Below are positions 44,493 through 56,570 of a stretch of DNA of 64,000 bases, piece by piece. Positions within the stretch are counted from its first letter, which is position 1. Each line of letters opens with the position of its first letter. Both the position numbers and the translations under genes were made by a program. Under the pieces are notes generated by a model. It was not told the DNA's origin and did no database searches. It saw only the letters and a program-made list of their open reading frames with translations. The DNA lies in NCBI GenBank assembly GCA_022410635.1, contig JAJVDF010000205.1, forward strand, positions 1,394,394 to 1,458,393, in the 5' to 3' direction. This DNA comes from Tretioscincus oriximinensis (taxonomy: Eukaryota > Chordata > Lepidosauria > Squamata > Gymnophthalmidae).

Positions 44493-45419
44493 AAAACAAT
44501 TTTTAGCAGGTTTTGAATGATACTGAACACTTTTGTGAACCTTGGATTACTTTTGAGTGTAAGATAAGGAACTCTGAGTCTGTCAAAGAAAGAAGTCGAA
44601 GGAGCCTACTGCTCCCTGCATACCATTTCAAACAAGCATTGGCCACAATAGAACCTGTGCTAGCGTAGAATGTGAGCAGCAGCCCCTTTAAATTACTTCG
44701 TGAAACTAAATTAAGATCACATGTGAATCAGGCCTTTGATTACTTTTGTATGCACTGGCTTCCTTTTCTTTTTGTTGTAATATACCAGTGATGTGGTTGG
44801 TGACTGAATAAACAAATTCTTGAATGAGGACAGTGTGTTTTGTGTGTGCATATGTGGGAAGTGATTGCAGGGAGCACTAGACAGTTTATTTGTACATATG
44901 TACATTTTGTGTACACATTTTTTGCCGTGTGCAAAAAAAAGGTGCCCACATTTTGCTGTACGTAATTACTTTTAAGACTGGAAAAGGTGGTTCCAGAGCA
45001 GATGGGCAGGATGACAGTGGTTTATTCTGCAGAGATAAAGGATAAAAGGAGGGCTGCCCTGTGCCTTAAGGATAAAAACAAAGTTCAGAGGATAAACTTA
45101 GAGAAGGCAAAGGGTTTACCAATGAGTAACTAATTTTGGAGGTGAGGAAATCAATCGTTAGGGCCTTAAATTAAAAGAAGAAGAGACTATTCATGTAAGT
45201 ATACTGGTGGTGCTTTGGTATTCTTAATATTAACGAAGGACTCATTGTAATGAGGATGGCTAGTATAAAAGGAAAAGCATACGGCATTTGTACTAACAGT
45301 AGATGAAGTATAGGATATTTTTGAATCCTACTTGGAAAATAGGCAAATCTAAGCTTGGTATCAGACCCATGGGTATTAATTCAAAGATTAATGCTAGACA
45401 TCATTCAGTGATTATCTAC

Positions 45420-45800
45420 AGCAGCATGATCCAACCTGCAGCCCGCCAAGCCATTTTTGTGGCCTGCGAAGAAGACAGTGGCCGCTGAGCGCTCTGCAGG
45501 GGATTCCCTGACGGCGCACATAATGTTAATTTGGTGATTCCCACATTCACTACTGGCTCCTGTTCTGCATGGGAGGCTCCTGTTCTGCATGGGANTTGAT
45601 GTGTTAGGGGAACTCCGCCCTCCGTTTCCCCAATATGGCTGCCGGCTCCTTTCAACGATGCCACTTCCGGAATCTGCTTCTGGGAATGGCATCCGGAGTG
45701 ACGTCACTTCTTATCCCCACCCCGGAAGTGACTGCAGAGTTAAGAGAAGCTCTGCAGACACTGGGCCTAGATGCAGCCATAAACGTCTGAAGGGTTTCTT
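45420..45800. promoter_or_regulatory. GC-rich motif cluster in the ATXN7 intron, possibly of repeat origin
   Basis: A GC- and CpG-rich island in AT-rich surroundings, with a YY1-like AATATGGCTGCCGG (45632-45645), ETS CACTTCCGG (45662-45670), palindromic CRE TGACGTCA (45699-45706) and ETS CCGGAAGTG (45722-45730). The left part (AACCTGCAGCCCGCCAAGCC) resembles the end of a hAT-type repeat, so the island may be transposon-derived. Confidence 0.4.
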
Positions 45801-45821
45801 ATACATGGTACTAAAGGTAGA

Positions 45822-46125
45822 CTGACCAGATTTTCTGAGGCCCAAACCAGGGTAATTAATACTGATGCTAATTTGCATATTCATGAATATAGAACTCAGT
45901 CACCAACATTCATATCCTGTCAAAATCCGTGTCTGAGAAATCTGCGAAGCGTGCGATAATTTTTGTAAGTGTGTGAGAATTTTTTGAAGTGTGTGAGAAT
46001 TTTGCATTTTTTATTTTTTATTGATGGNGCAGTGAACTTTAAAATATTTTTTTTTCTTCAGCAAAACTTAGGGAAATCCCCCTCCGGGTCCCCCCCCCCC
46101 CAAAAAAGGGGTCATCTGGTCAGCC
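45822..46125. mobile_element. MITE-like element with the same termini
   Basis: Starts AGACTGACCAGAT and ends ATCTGGTCAGCCT, as does 55846-56051, but the interior is different. The flanks ACTAAAGGT and AACAAAGGC may be a worn target duplication. Confidence 0.55.
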
Positions 46126-46289
46126 TAACAAAGGCAACAAAAATCCTAATACTAGCATTATTTATTTATTTATTATATTTTTATGTCACCCAATATCAAA
46201 TAAAATACAACAGCTAAAATTCTAAAAGATACAGCATCGGACTGTATTGTGTAGAAAAAAATCTTGTCATAAATAGAGAGAAATCTAAG

Positions 46290-47400
46290 GAGCAAATCTT
46301 TGGAAACTCAAGGAAATCATTTTCCTAACTCCTAATCGGACTGGCTATTGATCAGGGGCAAACTTATCATTTCCTTGGTCTTACATTTGCTGCACCTGGA
46401 TCCTGGTCACAGCATATAGAAAGTTGCATTTCGAAAGCCTCAGCAGCTGTCTGTTCCCTGTATAAACTGTACAGGGACAATAATACCTATCTTAGAGGTA
46501 TTTGGCACTAAAATAATGCCAATCCTCCTTTATGGAATGGAAATATGGGGATTTAAAACCTACAGAAACTTGATGCCTTCCATCTAAAATACATTCGTTC
46601 TTTTCTAGCTGTATCATTTACTTATTTATTTATTTATTTATTTATCAAGTTCCACTTTATCAACAGCTGTTAGAGCAGGATTAGCTGCGTCTCCATTGGA
46701 TTGCCAAGTAATAGGTAGACAATTCAACTACTGGAACAGGCTTAATCTCATGAACCAACAAAGACTTCCAAGACTGCCTAAAAGAACAATCCAAAATTAC
46801 ACTTAATTCATCATAGCTAGCTAAGCAGGAGGATCAATTAACTCAGATAGGTCTGCCTATCTGAGTTACTTCTTAAGTATAGGTTACTTCTTAAGTAACC
46901 TTGGTGCTAAGGCTAAATTGGTGCTGAAACAACACTCACTGGACCTATGTCCACCCAAAACAATCTCATAGCAATAGCCCATTCTAAAGCCACTACTTAT
47001 TTGGTAGTGTACAAACACTAAACAAATCTAGAAATGTACGTGATGGTTCCGATTCCATTTCTGCTCCAGAAATGGCCAGATTTGATCAATTGGACATATC
47101 ACTGAAATTTGGGTGTTACCATAAGCAGTCAAGAGAAGAGAGACTCTGCATTGGGGGAGATCAGGTGGTGGAGAACACATTTCCTTTTGGATTGCCTGGC
47201 TTATTTGGAATTATGGGAACAATTCTTAGTTCCTCTTTTACACTCACCGGACACTTAATGGAGAAGCACAAGTCCGTGCACTACTCCAGGGCAAGGATAG
47301 GTTTACAGTCACTGGAGTCAGCTTATACATTACCAAGGTTTCCAGAATGTGATTGAAGTCTTTGGAACAAGCTACAGTGCCCTAAGAACAATGATTATAG
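46290..47400 (+). mobile_element. Degenerate non-LTR retrotransposon remnant
   Basis: Broken plus-strand frames resemble the C-terminal part of a non-LTR polyprotein: an ILLYGMEIWGF motif at about 46520-46555, an RLNLMNQQRLPRLPK stretch at about 46737-46790, and a GDQVVENTFPF stretch at about 47157. A (TTTA)n run interrupts it at 46617-46645. The family is not identified. Confidence 0.5.
46617..46645. repeat. (TTTA)n microsatellite
   Basis: Repeated TTAT/TTTA units inside the LINE remnant at 46290-47400. Confidence 0.8.
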
Positions 47401-47689
47401 AACTGGGAATTTATTTTAACTATTTTGATTTATTTTGGCTCATTTGTATGAGGCAGAAGATTTATCCTGTCTCCCCTTCTTTTTTGTGTATTTTGTATCT
47501 GTTGATATAGTCAAATGACTAATTTATAAATGATTTATTAATTGAGAATATTAGAAAGGAAATTATATTCACAAGTGTGGGCTGGGCTGTAACAAAATAG
47601 GCCAACTATGCTGATCGTAAATGATGGAAATGCCTATTTAAGAGGATATATACATAGGTATACACAAACAATTAATTATCACCTGTTCT

Positions 47690-47890
47690 CAACTCCATAT
47701 AAATGGCATTTCAGGAATTCTGCCTGTTTATCCATTCAACAGGTAGCATCGAGACATCTATCTTAGGAGTTATTGTTGGCTTCCATGAATTTATGTATTT
47801 CTGTTTTAAACCTATCCAGGCCACTAGCTACCACCACTTCTTCTGGAATAAACTTCATAGACCAATGACCCTCTAGATTAAAAAAAAATC
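47690..47890 (-). mobile_element. CR1 LINE fragment
   Basis: GGCTTCCATGAATTTATGT, CTACCACCACTTCTTCTGGA and AACTTCATAGACCAATGACC correspond to the reverse complement of a CR1 3' region. Confidence 0.55.
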
Positions 47891-49429
47891 CTTGTCTCTC
47901 CCAACATATATAATAAACGTGTTACACTATGCCATGCTATTGTAATTCATTCAGTTCATAATCTAGATTGGGTTTTACATCGGAAATAAGTACTTAAATA
48001 ATCCCTGCTATTCATTCAAATAAGGAAAGATTCCAAGATCTTTAGAACTGCCTTAATTCTGAAATAGTTACAAGCTCTACTACTATCTTTCATTTTATAT
48101 GTCAAAATGTAGAATGCTTCTAGAGTTCTTTAGCAAAGTGCCTTGCTTCACTTCAATCTTTTCATTCTTGTTTTTGTTAACTATCTTCCTTCATACTCAG
48201 CACAGGCAATTTAACCTATTTGCAAAACTACGTGCTGTGCAAGTGTATTTGCGTTTTATAGCCTAGTAAATTCTGCGCTGCTAAATAGGACAAAGTCCTA
48301 AGTGCCAAGTGTCTTTTTATAACAATGGCGAGAATCCCAGAGTGGATTTGCTAAGTTACTATTTGGAGGGCTTAAATGTTCAATGATGTGCTATGATGTA
48401 GCNAGAGCTGATACTTCCATAGTGATAATGGAAATCTTTATATGAAGCAAAGAAAAAAGGTTGGATATTTCCCCCTTCAAAACTACTACTCTGTACATTT
48501 AGCAAATCCTAGATCTTTACTTATCATAGTTAAAAATGGCAGTTGTTTCACTGACAAATTTCAACTGGCTTCTATTTTGTATTTTTTTAGATGATAGATA
48601 AAATCCCTCTATGTTGTACAGCATCAACACACAAAGATTTGTGTAGAAAATTAAAAGTCTTTTTAAATATTGGTAGCTAAACACATGCAAAAAAGTAATT
48701 TTTGTCAACAAAATCATTATTATTTATTATTAAAACAGATGCATTTTGGTTATTTTGCTACATTTAGTTTTAGGCCTGAACACTTTTAAAATAAACTGCA
48801 AATACAACACTGTAACACAAACACTTTTTGTTCTAAAATGTTTACTAAAATGAGTTAACTTATTCAAAATCCACCAACATATTATACATATATNAGAACT
48901 TTTTATTTAAAGTATAGGTAGTTAAATCTTTTTAAATGGGAAACTCCTAATTACTTTTGACACATAATGCAAGTATATATACAAACCATATTATTGAATG
49001 CGGTGACAGCTGATCTCAGCAAAATTGAAGGGGCAAACGGTAGTAGAGCAAGTGTTGGACAAGGTCAGGATAACAAAAGAGAAATAAACTGAGCAGATGT
49101 TTGCAATCTTGGACTTGATGAATGAAAACTCCCTAAATTCAGAGATACTTGCTTTCCAGTATAATAAATAGCCCAGTGCTTAGGAGGAATTATTTTCAAT
49201 TAATAGATTCAGGAAAAAAAAGATTTAAAAGCAAGATTCGCTGATGAACCAAATTCCTTTTTTCCAATTTCTGGAATTATCCTGGATATTGTTGACTCTT
49301 CCTCTCTATATTCCACCCATCTCTCACTCACAATTGGTGTTATCTGTTTACATGAGGATATATCATTGTCAGAGGGCATATCAAAAATCGCAAAATGGAG
49401 GTACAATCATAAAGTTAAACATGGAAAAA

Positions 49430-49620
49430 ACCTGAGATTCTAGTATTTTAACCGCAGTCCATTCAACCATCCAGCTGTACAAATAATGGATCAAATACTA
49501 TTCCCAACTTCAACAGTTAAAAACTTTGGAGTGATAATAAACTCTAATGTTTCAATTAAGGAACTGCAAATCACAATATAAACTACCAGTTAAGATGTAA
49601 CCATCACCAGTCTAGCCATT
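49430..49620 (+). mobile_element. LINE reverse-transcriptase fragment
   Basis: A plus-strand frame reads TVKNFGVIINSNVSIKELQI, close to the FxSVKNLGVIFDS motif of L2/CR1-type reverse transcriptases, with stops around it. A separate L2-like tail in reverse lies at about 49990-50040. Confidence 0.55.
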
Positions 49621-50704
49621 TTACAATTAAACCCCATAAAACTCTTGTATTTTCTTTGATAATTCTCCATGATTTCTGAATCTGCTTAAATAACAGTAAC
49701 AGAGGTAATTTCAATTTAATGAGTGGAGCACAGTAATTATTTTCTGAAGTAAAAGGACTAGGCCTTGTATATTTGTTCTCCCTTAATATATTTTAATACT
49801 TCTGTTCCAATAATTTTATTGAATGCAATGTTCAGTGCTCTGTACACTGATAGCACTTTGTAAACGGAACAAACAAATGGAAGTTGCAATGTTTTTGAAA
49901 ATCCAAAATTACGTAAATACACGTTTATGGAGTTTGTTATCAGTTAAACTGATTATTATTATTATTAGCAGAAATATGTATGCATTTAGTTATATTTATA
50001 TTCTGCCCTATACTTAAAAGTCATAGGATGAATCACAACAAAACAGTCATAAAAAGAGTTAAGAGAAATATATTGTCAGAAAAATATAACTGACTAGATT
50101 TAAGCATTATTATTTTTCAAGCCAAATCTTTAGCCTTAATTTCTTCTTGTAATAGCAACTTTCAATTAAGAAAAGAGATATATTTGATTATTGTATTAAT
50201 CAAGCTATATTGGCAAAACATTTTAGACTTTTACAATGATTTCTACACACTATTGAAGAGAAGTAGGGTATTTCTTTTCATTAAGTGATTCAATCTGTGT
50301 TGCAGAATGATATATTAGGCACAANGAGGTTATTCTTAAAATTTCTATCTCATGTGTTCAGAAAGTTCAGCAAACTGATACCAGGAGAAACACAGAGTCT
50401 GTAAGCAACAAGATGCTAACTAACCTCCTGGTGAAAAGTCTGCAAATGGAAAATTAATCTCAATTAATTTAGAGAACGAAGGAAAAAATATTACAGAAGA
50501 AAGACACTAATCGTTTTGGTAGTGCTATATCTAACTGCATTTTTATTCACATGAGATTTTAACAGAGGCAAACTGAATATACTCACCAGTTGTAAACAAA
50601 AGACTTAGGTTTAACAGCTTTCTGGCCTCTGAATTTATACTGCTCAATTAGTTAACAAAGCTGTGCTAAATATACTCTTGTGTAATCAGCTGATATATTG
50701 CCTA

Positions 50705-50766
50705 TTAAGAAGAAGAACTGGGTCCTTATACCCCGCTTTTCTCACCTTTCAAAGGGACTCAAANTC
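50705..50766 (-). mobile_element. tRNA SINE 3' tail, reverse
   Basis: AAGAAGAACTGGGTCCTTAT and CCCGCTTTTCTCACCTTTC are nearly the reverse complement of 17995-18040. Confidence 0.65.
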
Positions 50767-52084
50767 TGTTTATTAATACATAAACTATATAAAATAATGA
50801 TCATCTTTAGAGGATAGAAAGAATAATCAGGCTTCAAAAACATCTTCTGCTTCTTCCCTTGTTAAAATAGGGCTACTTCTACAAAATTGTGGAATTTAAA
50901 CAGAGACGCAGCTTTTATAACAGACTGCACTCTGTTCACTGAAATTATTTTGATCGCAGAAGCACTTTAATCACAAATATGATTAACAAAATAACAGCTT
51001 AAGAGTTTTAAGCACACAAAAATGTTAATCTTGGAACTGTAGACATCAGCTTTAAAAACAATTACACGTNTTTACAATAAACGCCGTTGAAGAGAACTAT
51101 TATGTCCCAAAATACAGTGATAGTTCAACACAAACATCAGCATTTTGTCTGTGTTAATAGCAAACCCAACTCCCATCTGCTTTTGAACTTTGGCCAAATC
51201 ACATTTCAGAATGGCTTATGTGGTCCGCTTGCAACAGTTAATCCCTCATTTTGAGATTATCCACTTTGATCAACTAACTCTGCAAAGGCCATCTACCCGA
51301 CTTCAGTACAATTCAATTCTACCACTGCAGAGCAAANAAACTTACAAAAATGCACAGAAGTATAAGTATCTCAAGCTTCGTGCCCCGTTAATANTGATCT
51401 ATACCAACCGTCTGCAAACTCCATTCAGATCTGGGCTCTCTGCCAATTTCTGTCTCTGAAAACTGCACCAGAAAAGTTACCCAGAGCTTTTAAGCTCTGT
51501 CCCCCCTCAAAAAAAAAGGGGGGGGGGTTAAGGCTGTTCTTTTTTGGCTCTTCATTCACATAATATAATTGAACTTCACTGAACACTTCTCCTCACTTTG
51601 CTTCAGTATCATCAGTTGGGTCTGCCCACAAACTCCAAACAGTCCCCATGTTTTGGTTTATGTAACATTTGCTATTACAGTGAAGTGCACTCGAGTCACA
51701 AAGGTCCTGCCAGATAACTAACAAAAATAGGAAGGTGGAGTCTAACTTTATCAAGCATGGTCAGACCGGGAGTACATGCTGTTGTAAATTAATCCCTGTT
51801 TTCAAACTACCTGCCAAAGTTGGACAAGGCTATACGTAAACAATTTACCAAGATAACATTCTAATCACTTGCAGCTCCAGTTTTCTTTTTTTAAAGTAAC
51901 TGCTGTTACAGATACTAACATACAAGAGCAATGGAGATTCTGCAATGCATCTTTGTAACTGCCTGAAAGCAGTATATAGATCATTCTTGAACATATGTGC
52001 ATACACTATTCTTGCAACATCTGGCATGACATTCAAGATTGAGAATGCTGTGAAAAATACTACAAAACTGTTTAAAATAATCTG

Positions 52085-52225
52085 AAGAAGAATTGAGTTT
52101 TTATAACCTGCTCTTTTCCAGAGCGGCTTACAGAGTTTCGCCCAAAGGCTTACATCTTATTCTATCTTCCCCATCAATTTATTGATGGTACTCATTTCTC
52201 TAATTGAAATGCAGATTACAAATTT
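52085..52225 (-). mobile_element. tRNA SINE 3' half, reverse
   Basis: GAAGAAGAATTGAGTTTTTA, TCGCCCAAAGGCTTACATCT and AATTGAAATGCAGATTACA match the reverse of 33600-33780. Confidence 0.65.
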
Positions 52226-52375
52226 AAAACTTAAAACTCACACTGTAACACTGAATCATACATGACCATAATACTTCTTAAACACATATTTTACTTGAAA
52301 CAATGAATGAAGGTCATATACAAATAGCACGTTTAAGCCTTAAAGAAAATACTTGAAACTAACTTGTTAGCTAAG

Positions 52376-52645
52376 AGATTGGATAGCTTCAAGACAGGAC
52401 TAGACAGGTTTATGGACATCAAGGGTATAAATGGGTACTAGGATGGATGTCTGGATGTTGCCTCCGGGATGGAGCAACAGGCAGTACTCTTGAAATACCA
52501 TTTGCAGGGAGTCATGAACAGGTGCATATTTTGCTTTCCTTGGTTCAGACTGTCCAGATGCATCTGGTGGGCCTCTGTATGAGACAGAATGCTGGACTAG
52601 ATTGGCCTCTTGCCNGATCCAGTGTGTCTCTTCTTATGTTCTTAC
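52376..52645 (+). mobile_element. CR1 LINE 3' end
   Basis: Starts near AGATTGGATAGCTTCAAGAC and ends with CTCTTCTTATGTTCTTAC. It is one of six same-subfamily tails in the window. Confidence 0.8.
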
Positions 52646-52905
52646 TTTTTTTGTCCCTTAGTTCCAGTACTTAGAAGAAATCTGTTCTTTTAAGTCACTA
52701 CTACTTTTTAGATAATCTGTTTTGCTAACTGTAACGTTACTACCATGAGTGAATATCGCTACTGTGTTGTATAAAGTCAAAACCAGNAGATCTTGCTGCT
52801 TTGAAGGGAGAAAAGGTAGAATCCTTACTGTATAAAAGCCACTGGGATTTAAAGTGATCTTAANGGGGGTCTTGCAGCATTTTTGGGACTAACAGGAAAA
52901 ATATA

Positions 52906-53119
52906 GCAAAGGAGCTAGCAGCACTTTGAGACTAACTTGAGAAAAGTGGTTGGCATAAGCTTTCGTAGACAGTTCTACTTCTTCAGATGAAGGTGATCTG
53001 AAGAAGTAGACCTGTCTACGAAAGCTTATGCCAACCACTTTTCCCAAGTTAGTCTCAAAGTGCTGCTATCTCCTTTGCTGGACTTTCTGCTAGACTAACA
53101 CGGCTATTTCTCTGAAATT
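52906..53119 (+). repeat. Fold-back element, near-complete right arm, nested in an older copy
   Basis: Left arm from GCAAAGGAGCTAGCAGC (cut short), centre with CTTCTTCAGATG and its complement, right arm ending CGGCTATTTCTCTGAAATT. The flanking copy (52862-52905 and 53120-53220) is an older, degenerate member. Confidence 0.8.
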
Positions 53120-53522
53120 GACTACCAGGAAAAATATAGGTTGCATAAGCTTCCACAATCTACTTCTTCAGATTGCACGAAAAGTCACGTCACCTAGCTT
53201 TTCTTGTTTGTCGCTAAAATATCAAAATGAGAGATGGGGGTTGTGGTACTACCAAATGTCATAAGAGGAAATGTACCCCAAACAGTTTGCAACAAGCAAA
53301 ACACTTTTATCAATTTGTTCATAAGAATATAGCAACAAATATTGTTTATGCTTTTACTTTACAAACAAATAAATTTCAAGTCCCCTTTGGGCTCTGTAAC
53401 AACTGAACATGGTTAGTTTTCTGGCAAAATACAGAATAATGCTTCAATCATGTAATATAAATACAGCACAAAAGTGTGTCTTATTTCAAAAATCAAATTA
53501 CGTAGAGCGATCCCATTCCCGC

Positions 53523-53672
53523 ATGCCACTGGGATTTCACTCAGTATCTTCTTCTAGATCTATGTACAAACACCAATAAACAGAAACAAACATTTACTAC
53601 AGTAATTGTTTCTGTTTATTTGTGTTTGTACATAGAGCCAGGAGAAGCTACTGAGTAAAATCCCAGTGGCAT
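53523..53672. repeat. Long imperfect hairpin
   Basis: Arms 53523-53590 and 53607-53672 pair over about 66 positions with about 6 mismatches, around a loop of about 16 bases. The arms begin and end with ATGCCACTGGGATTT and its complement. Confidence 0.75.
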
Positions 53673-54314
53673 CACTGTATGTGATCTGTTTTTCTTCTTC
53701 CAATGATGTGTGAAGAAAATAGGCTACATAATATATTACAGCTGCTCAACTTCTATTCAAGACATGCCAACCACAGCACTGATGCAGAATGCTAGGAGGA
53801 GAATGCTGGGAGTTGTAGTTCCAAAACATCTGAAAGGTCACACACTGAATTATCTTCAGTATTTCAGTTGCTACCAGTTCTCATATCCAAAAATATCCAA
53901 AACATCAAATCAGAATCCACATAAAAAATAATATCCTATTGTTATACTTTCATGAGTATTATTTAAAATTAAGGTACATAATTTTATGAGAAAGATCATC
54001 TTTATCAAACATGACTGGCTGAGCTTATAATCTGTATGGAAACCTAACTAGTCAGAAACTTGGAAAATCATCCATAACATCTGGGATTTTTACTTCCTGG
54101 GTTTCATTATTTAAAATGGGTCAACATGAATTGTCAGCAACTGAATATTACAGCGCAAAGATTTCTGGTGGGTTACAATGTTGATTAAAAGCAAACATAC
54201 ATATAAAATACACTTAAAATATAACTCCCACATCACACAAGTTGGAGTTAAAGGGGAGAAGTCTCCAACACTAGATCCATGATAGCCTTGACCAACATAG
54301 GCAGCAAAGCTAGT

Positions 54315-54800
54315 GATCTGATTGAAGTGAACAAAATCATGCATGGGATGGATATAGTGAATAGAGAAAAAAAATGCTTTATCACACAACACTAGGACCA
54401 GAGGGCACTCCTTAAAATAGTTGGGTAGAAAAGTGAGAACAGACAAAGGAAAGTATTTTTTCACCCAGAGGGTCATTGGCATGTGAAATTTACTTCCTGA
54501 AGAGGTAGTGGTAGCTAACAGCTTGGATAGTTTCAAGACAGGACTAGACAGGTTTATGGACACCAAGGGTATAAATGGGTACCAGGATGGATGTCTGGAT
54601 GTTGCCTCTGGGATGGAGCAACAGAAGGACTCCTGAAATACCATTTACAGGGAGTTATGAACAGGTGCATATTTTGCTTTCCTCTGTTCAGATTGTCCAG
54701 GTGCATCTGGTGGGCCTCTGTGTGAGACAGAATGCTGGATTAGATGGGCTGTGGCCTGACCTAGTATGGCTCTTCTTGTGTTCTTATGTTGTTATGAGCA
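54315..54800 (+). mobile_element. CR1 LINE 3' end, first of a tandem pair
   Basis: Starts near GATCTGATTGAAGTGAACAA and ends with TTCTTGTGTTCTTATGTTGT. It is followed without a gap by a second, more diverged tail. Confidence 0.8.
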
Positions 54801-55045
54801 ACAGGATGAGTGGACACCAAGGGTATAAATAGCTACTAGGATGGATGTCTTGATGCTGCCTCTGAGATGGAGTAACAGGCGGTATTCCTGAAATGCCTTT
54901 TGCAGGGTGTCGAGAACAGTTGACGTTTTTACCTTCTTCTGTTCCAGACTGCCCTGGTGCAATTGGTGGGCCTCTGTAGGAGACAGAATGCTAGACTAGA
55001 TGGGCTCTGGTCTGATTCAGCAGGCCTCCTCTTATATTCTTATGA
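54800..55045 (+). mobile_element. CR1 LINE 3' end, second of a tandem pair
   Basis: GGACACCAAGGGTATAAATA, then GACAGAATGCTAGACTAGAT and CTCTTATATTCTTATGAG. It is more diverged than the copy before it. Confidence 0.75.
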
Positions 55046-55454
55046 GTGGTACGTTAACAATAGCTCTGCTCTACCTCTATGGCCCAATACCAGGAACAGT
55101 CCTACCAACTCATGTCTCTGTAAATAAGGCTTCTGACGAGAAAGATGAATTCTTTATAGATTATGGGGGCTTTTCCATCTTGCTGCACAAATCTGGACTG
55201 ATCATGGGAATAAAGCTGAGAAAACCCTTTGCCTTTGAGCTTTCACTGGAGTTTTTGAGGAGTTACTTTTCCTTGATTTCTATTACATTCCAGTAATCAG
55301 TTAGTGATGTTTAGATGGAAACTTTCTGAGTTTTGTCATAACTCAATTGAGAGCTTTAAAAATTCCTGAGCCACATGATTATTCTATGACTTCTTGATAT
55401 TTCAGAATAACCAAAAATAGTGAAATAAGCATCTGGATAATGCAAAAATCCAAA

Positions 55455-55630
55455 GGCCTCCGGGATGGAGCAACAGGCAGTACTCCTGAAATACCATTTG
55501 CAGGGAGTCTTGATCAGGTGCACATTTTGTTCAGACTGCCCAGGTGCATTGGTGATCCTCTGTGTGAGAAGGAATGCTGTACTAGATGGGCTCTGGCCCA
55601 ATCCAGTATGACTCTTCTTATGTTCTTAAG
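55455..55630 (+). mobile_element. CR1 LINE 3' end, truncated
   Basis: GGCCTCCGGGATGGAGCAAC through ACTCTTCTTATGTTCTTAAG. Short 5'-truncated copy of the same subfamily. Confidence 0.75.
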
Positions 55631-55845
55631 GCACAACCAAGCCACCACTGCCAAAATCATGGACGTTTGTCTTTTTTTGCTCAAATTATAAGGATTATCT
55701 GCAAAATCCATAGTATATGACATCCCTACTTCTGGATGCAGCCTTTAAATATTGAGAGTATTCTGCCTGTACAGATAGCTNCACTGACAGAACATGGCAA
55801 AGTTCTGTATTTTTTCCTGTTAAAACAATGGGATACTTGTTTAAT

Positions 55846-56051
55846 AGGCTGACCAGATGACCCCTTTTTGGGGGGGTTGTAAACCCGTTTTTGGAGTGCC
55901 TCCCAGTTTTTTCTGAGGAANTTTTTTTTCAAAAAAAGATTTTTTTTTGAAAAATTTTGTTTTTTATTTTTTTCCCCATCAGGAAAAACCGGGAGGCACA
56001 CCAAAAATGGGTTTTCAACACCCCCCCCCAGAAGGGTCATCTGGTCAGCCT
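55846..56051. mobile_element. Palindromic MITE-like element with 11-bp target duplication
   Basis: Starts AGGCTGACCAGATGACCCC and ends with its inverse GGTCATCTGGTCAGCCT. Long T-rich and A-rich arms face each other inside. ACTTGTTTAAT flanks it on both sides (55835-55845 and 56052-56062). Confidence 0.75.
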
Positions 56052-56489
56052 ACTTGTTTAATGACATCCAAAAGCAGGACATAAACTTACATATCTCAAA
56101 AGCAATGAAACTTTACACGTCTAATAACGTGAAGCCAAAAAAGAGAGATTAGCTAAAACCAAGTAATATGAGCATTAGTTCTCAACCTTTCATACCTCAA
56201 TTTGACAATAATTAAGAAACACTTAGGCAAAGGAGGTGGTTTTCCACTCTTTAATAAGCAGGATGGATTAGTACATCATAACAGCAAAGAACAAATGCAT
56301 GAAATCAAACTGAATATGAATTTTTGTATCCCTAGATTGTTCACTACTGTGAGACATAGATGATAGGGTGTTTTAAATATTTAATAATCCAAAACTAAAC
56401 TAATTTTGCAGTAAATTGTCCACAACTGGAAAAGCTCATAAAATGACATCCCATCAAAAATAAGGGATTTAGCAGAGAATGGATGATCT

Positions 56490-56570
56490 CTAGTATCATA
56501 GAGTTGGAAGGGATCTCCAGGGTCATTGGGTACAACTCCCTAGCAGAGAGAGCAGTTAAAAGAGACTGTC
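56490..56570 (-). mobile_element. CR1 LINE 3' end of a second subfamily
   Basis: ATCATAGAGTTGGAAGGGAT, then CTCCAGGGTCATTGGGTACA, is the reverse complement of the classic CR1 3' terminus (as at 9660-9721). Confidence 0.7.
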
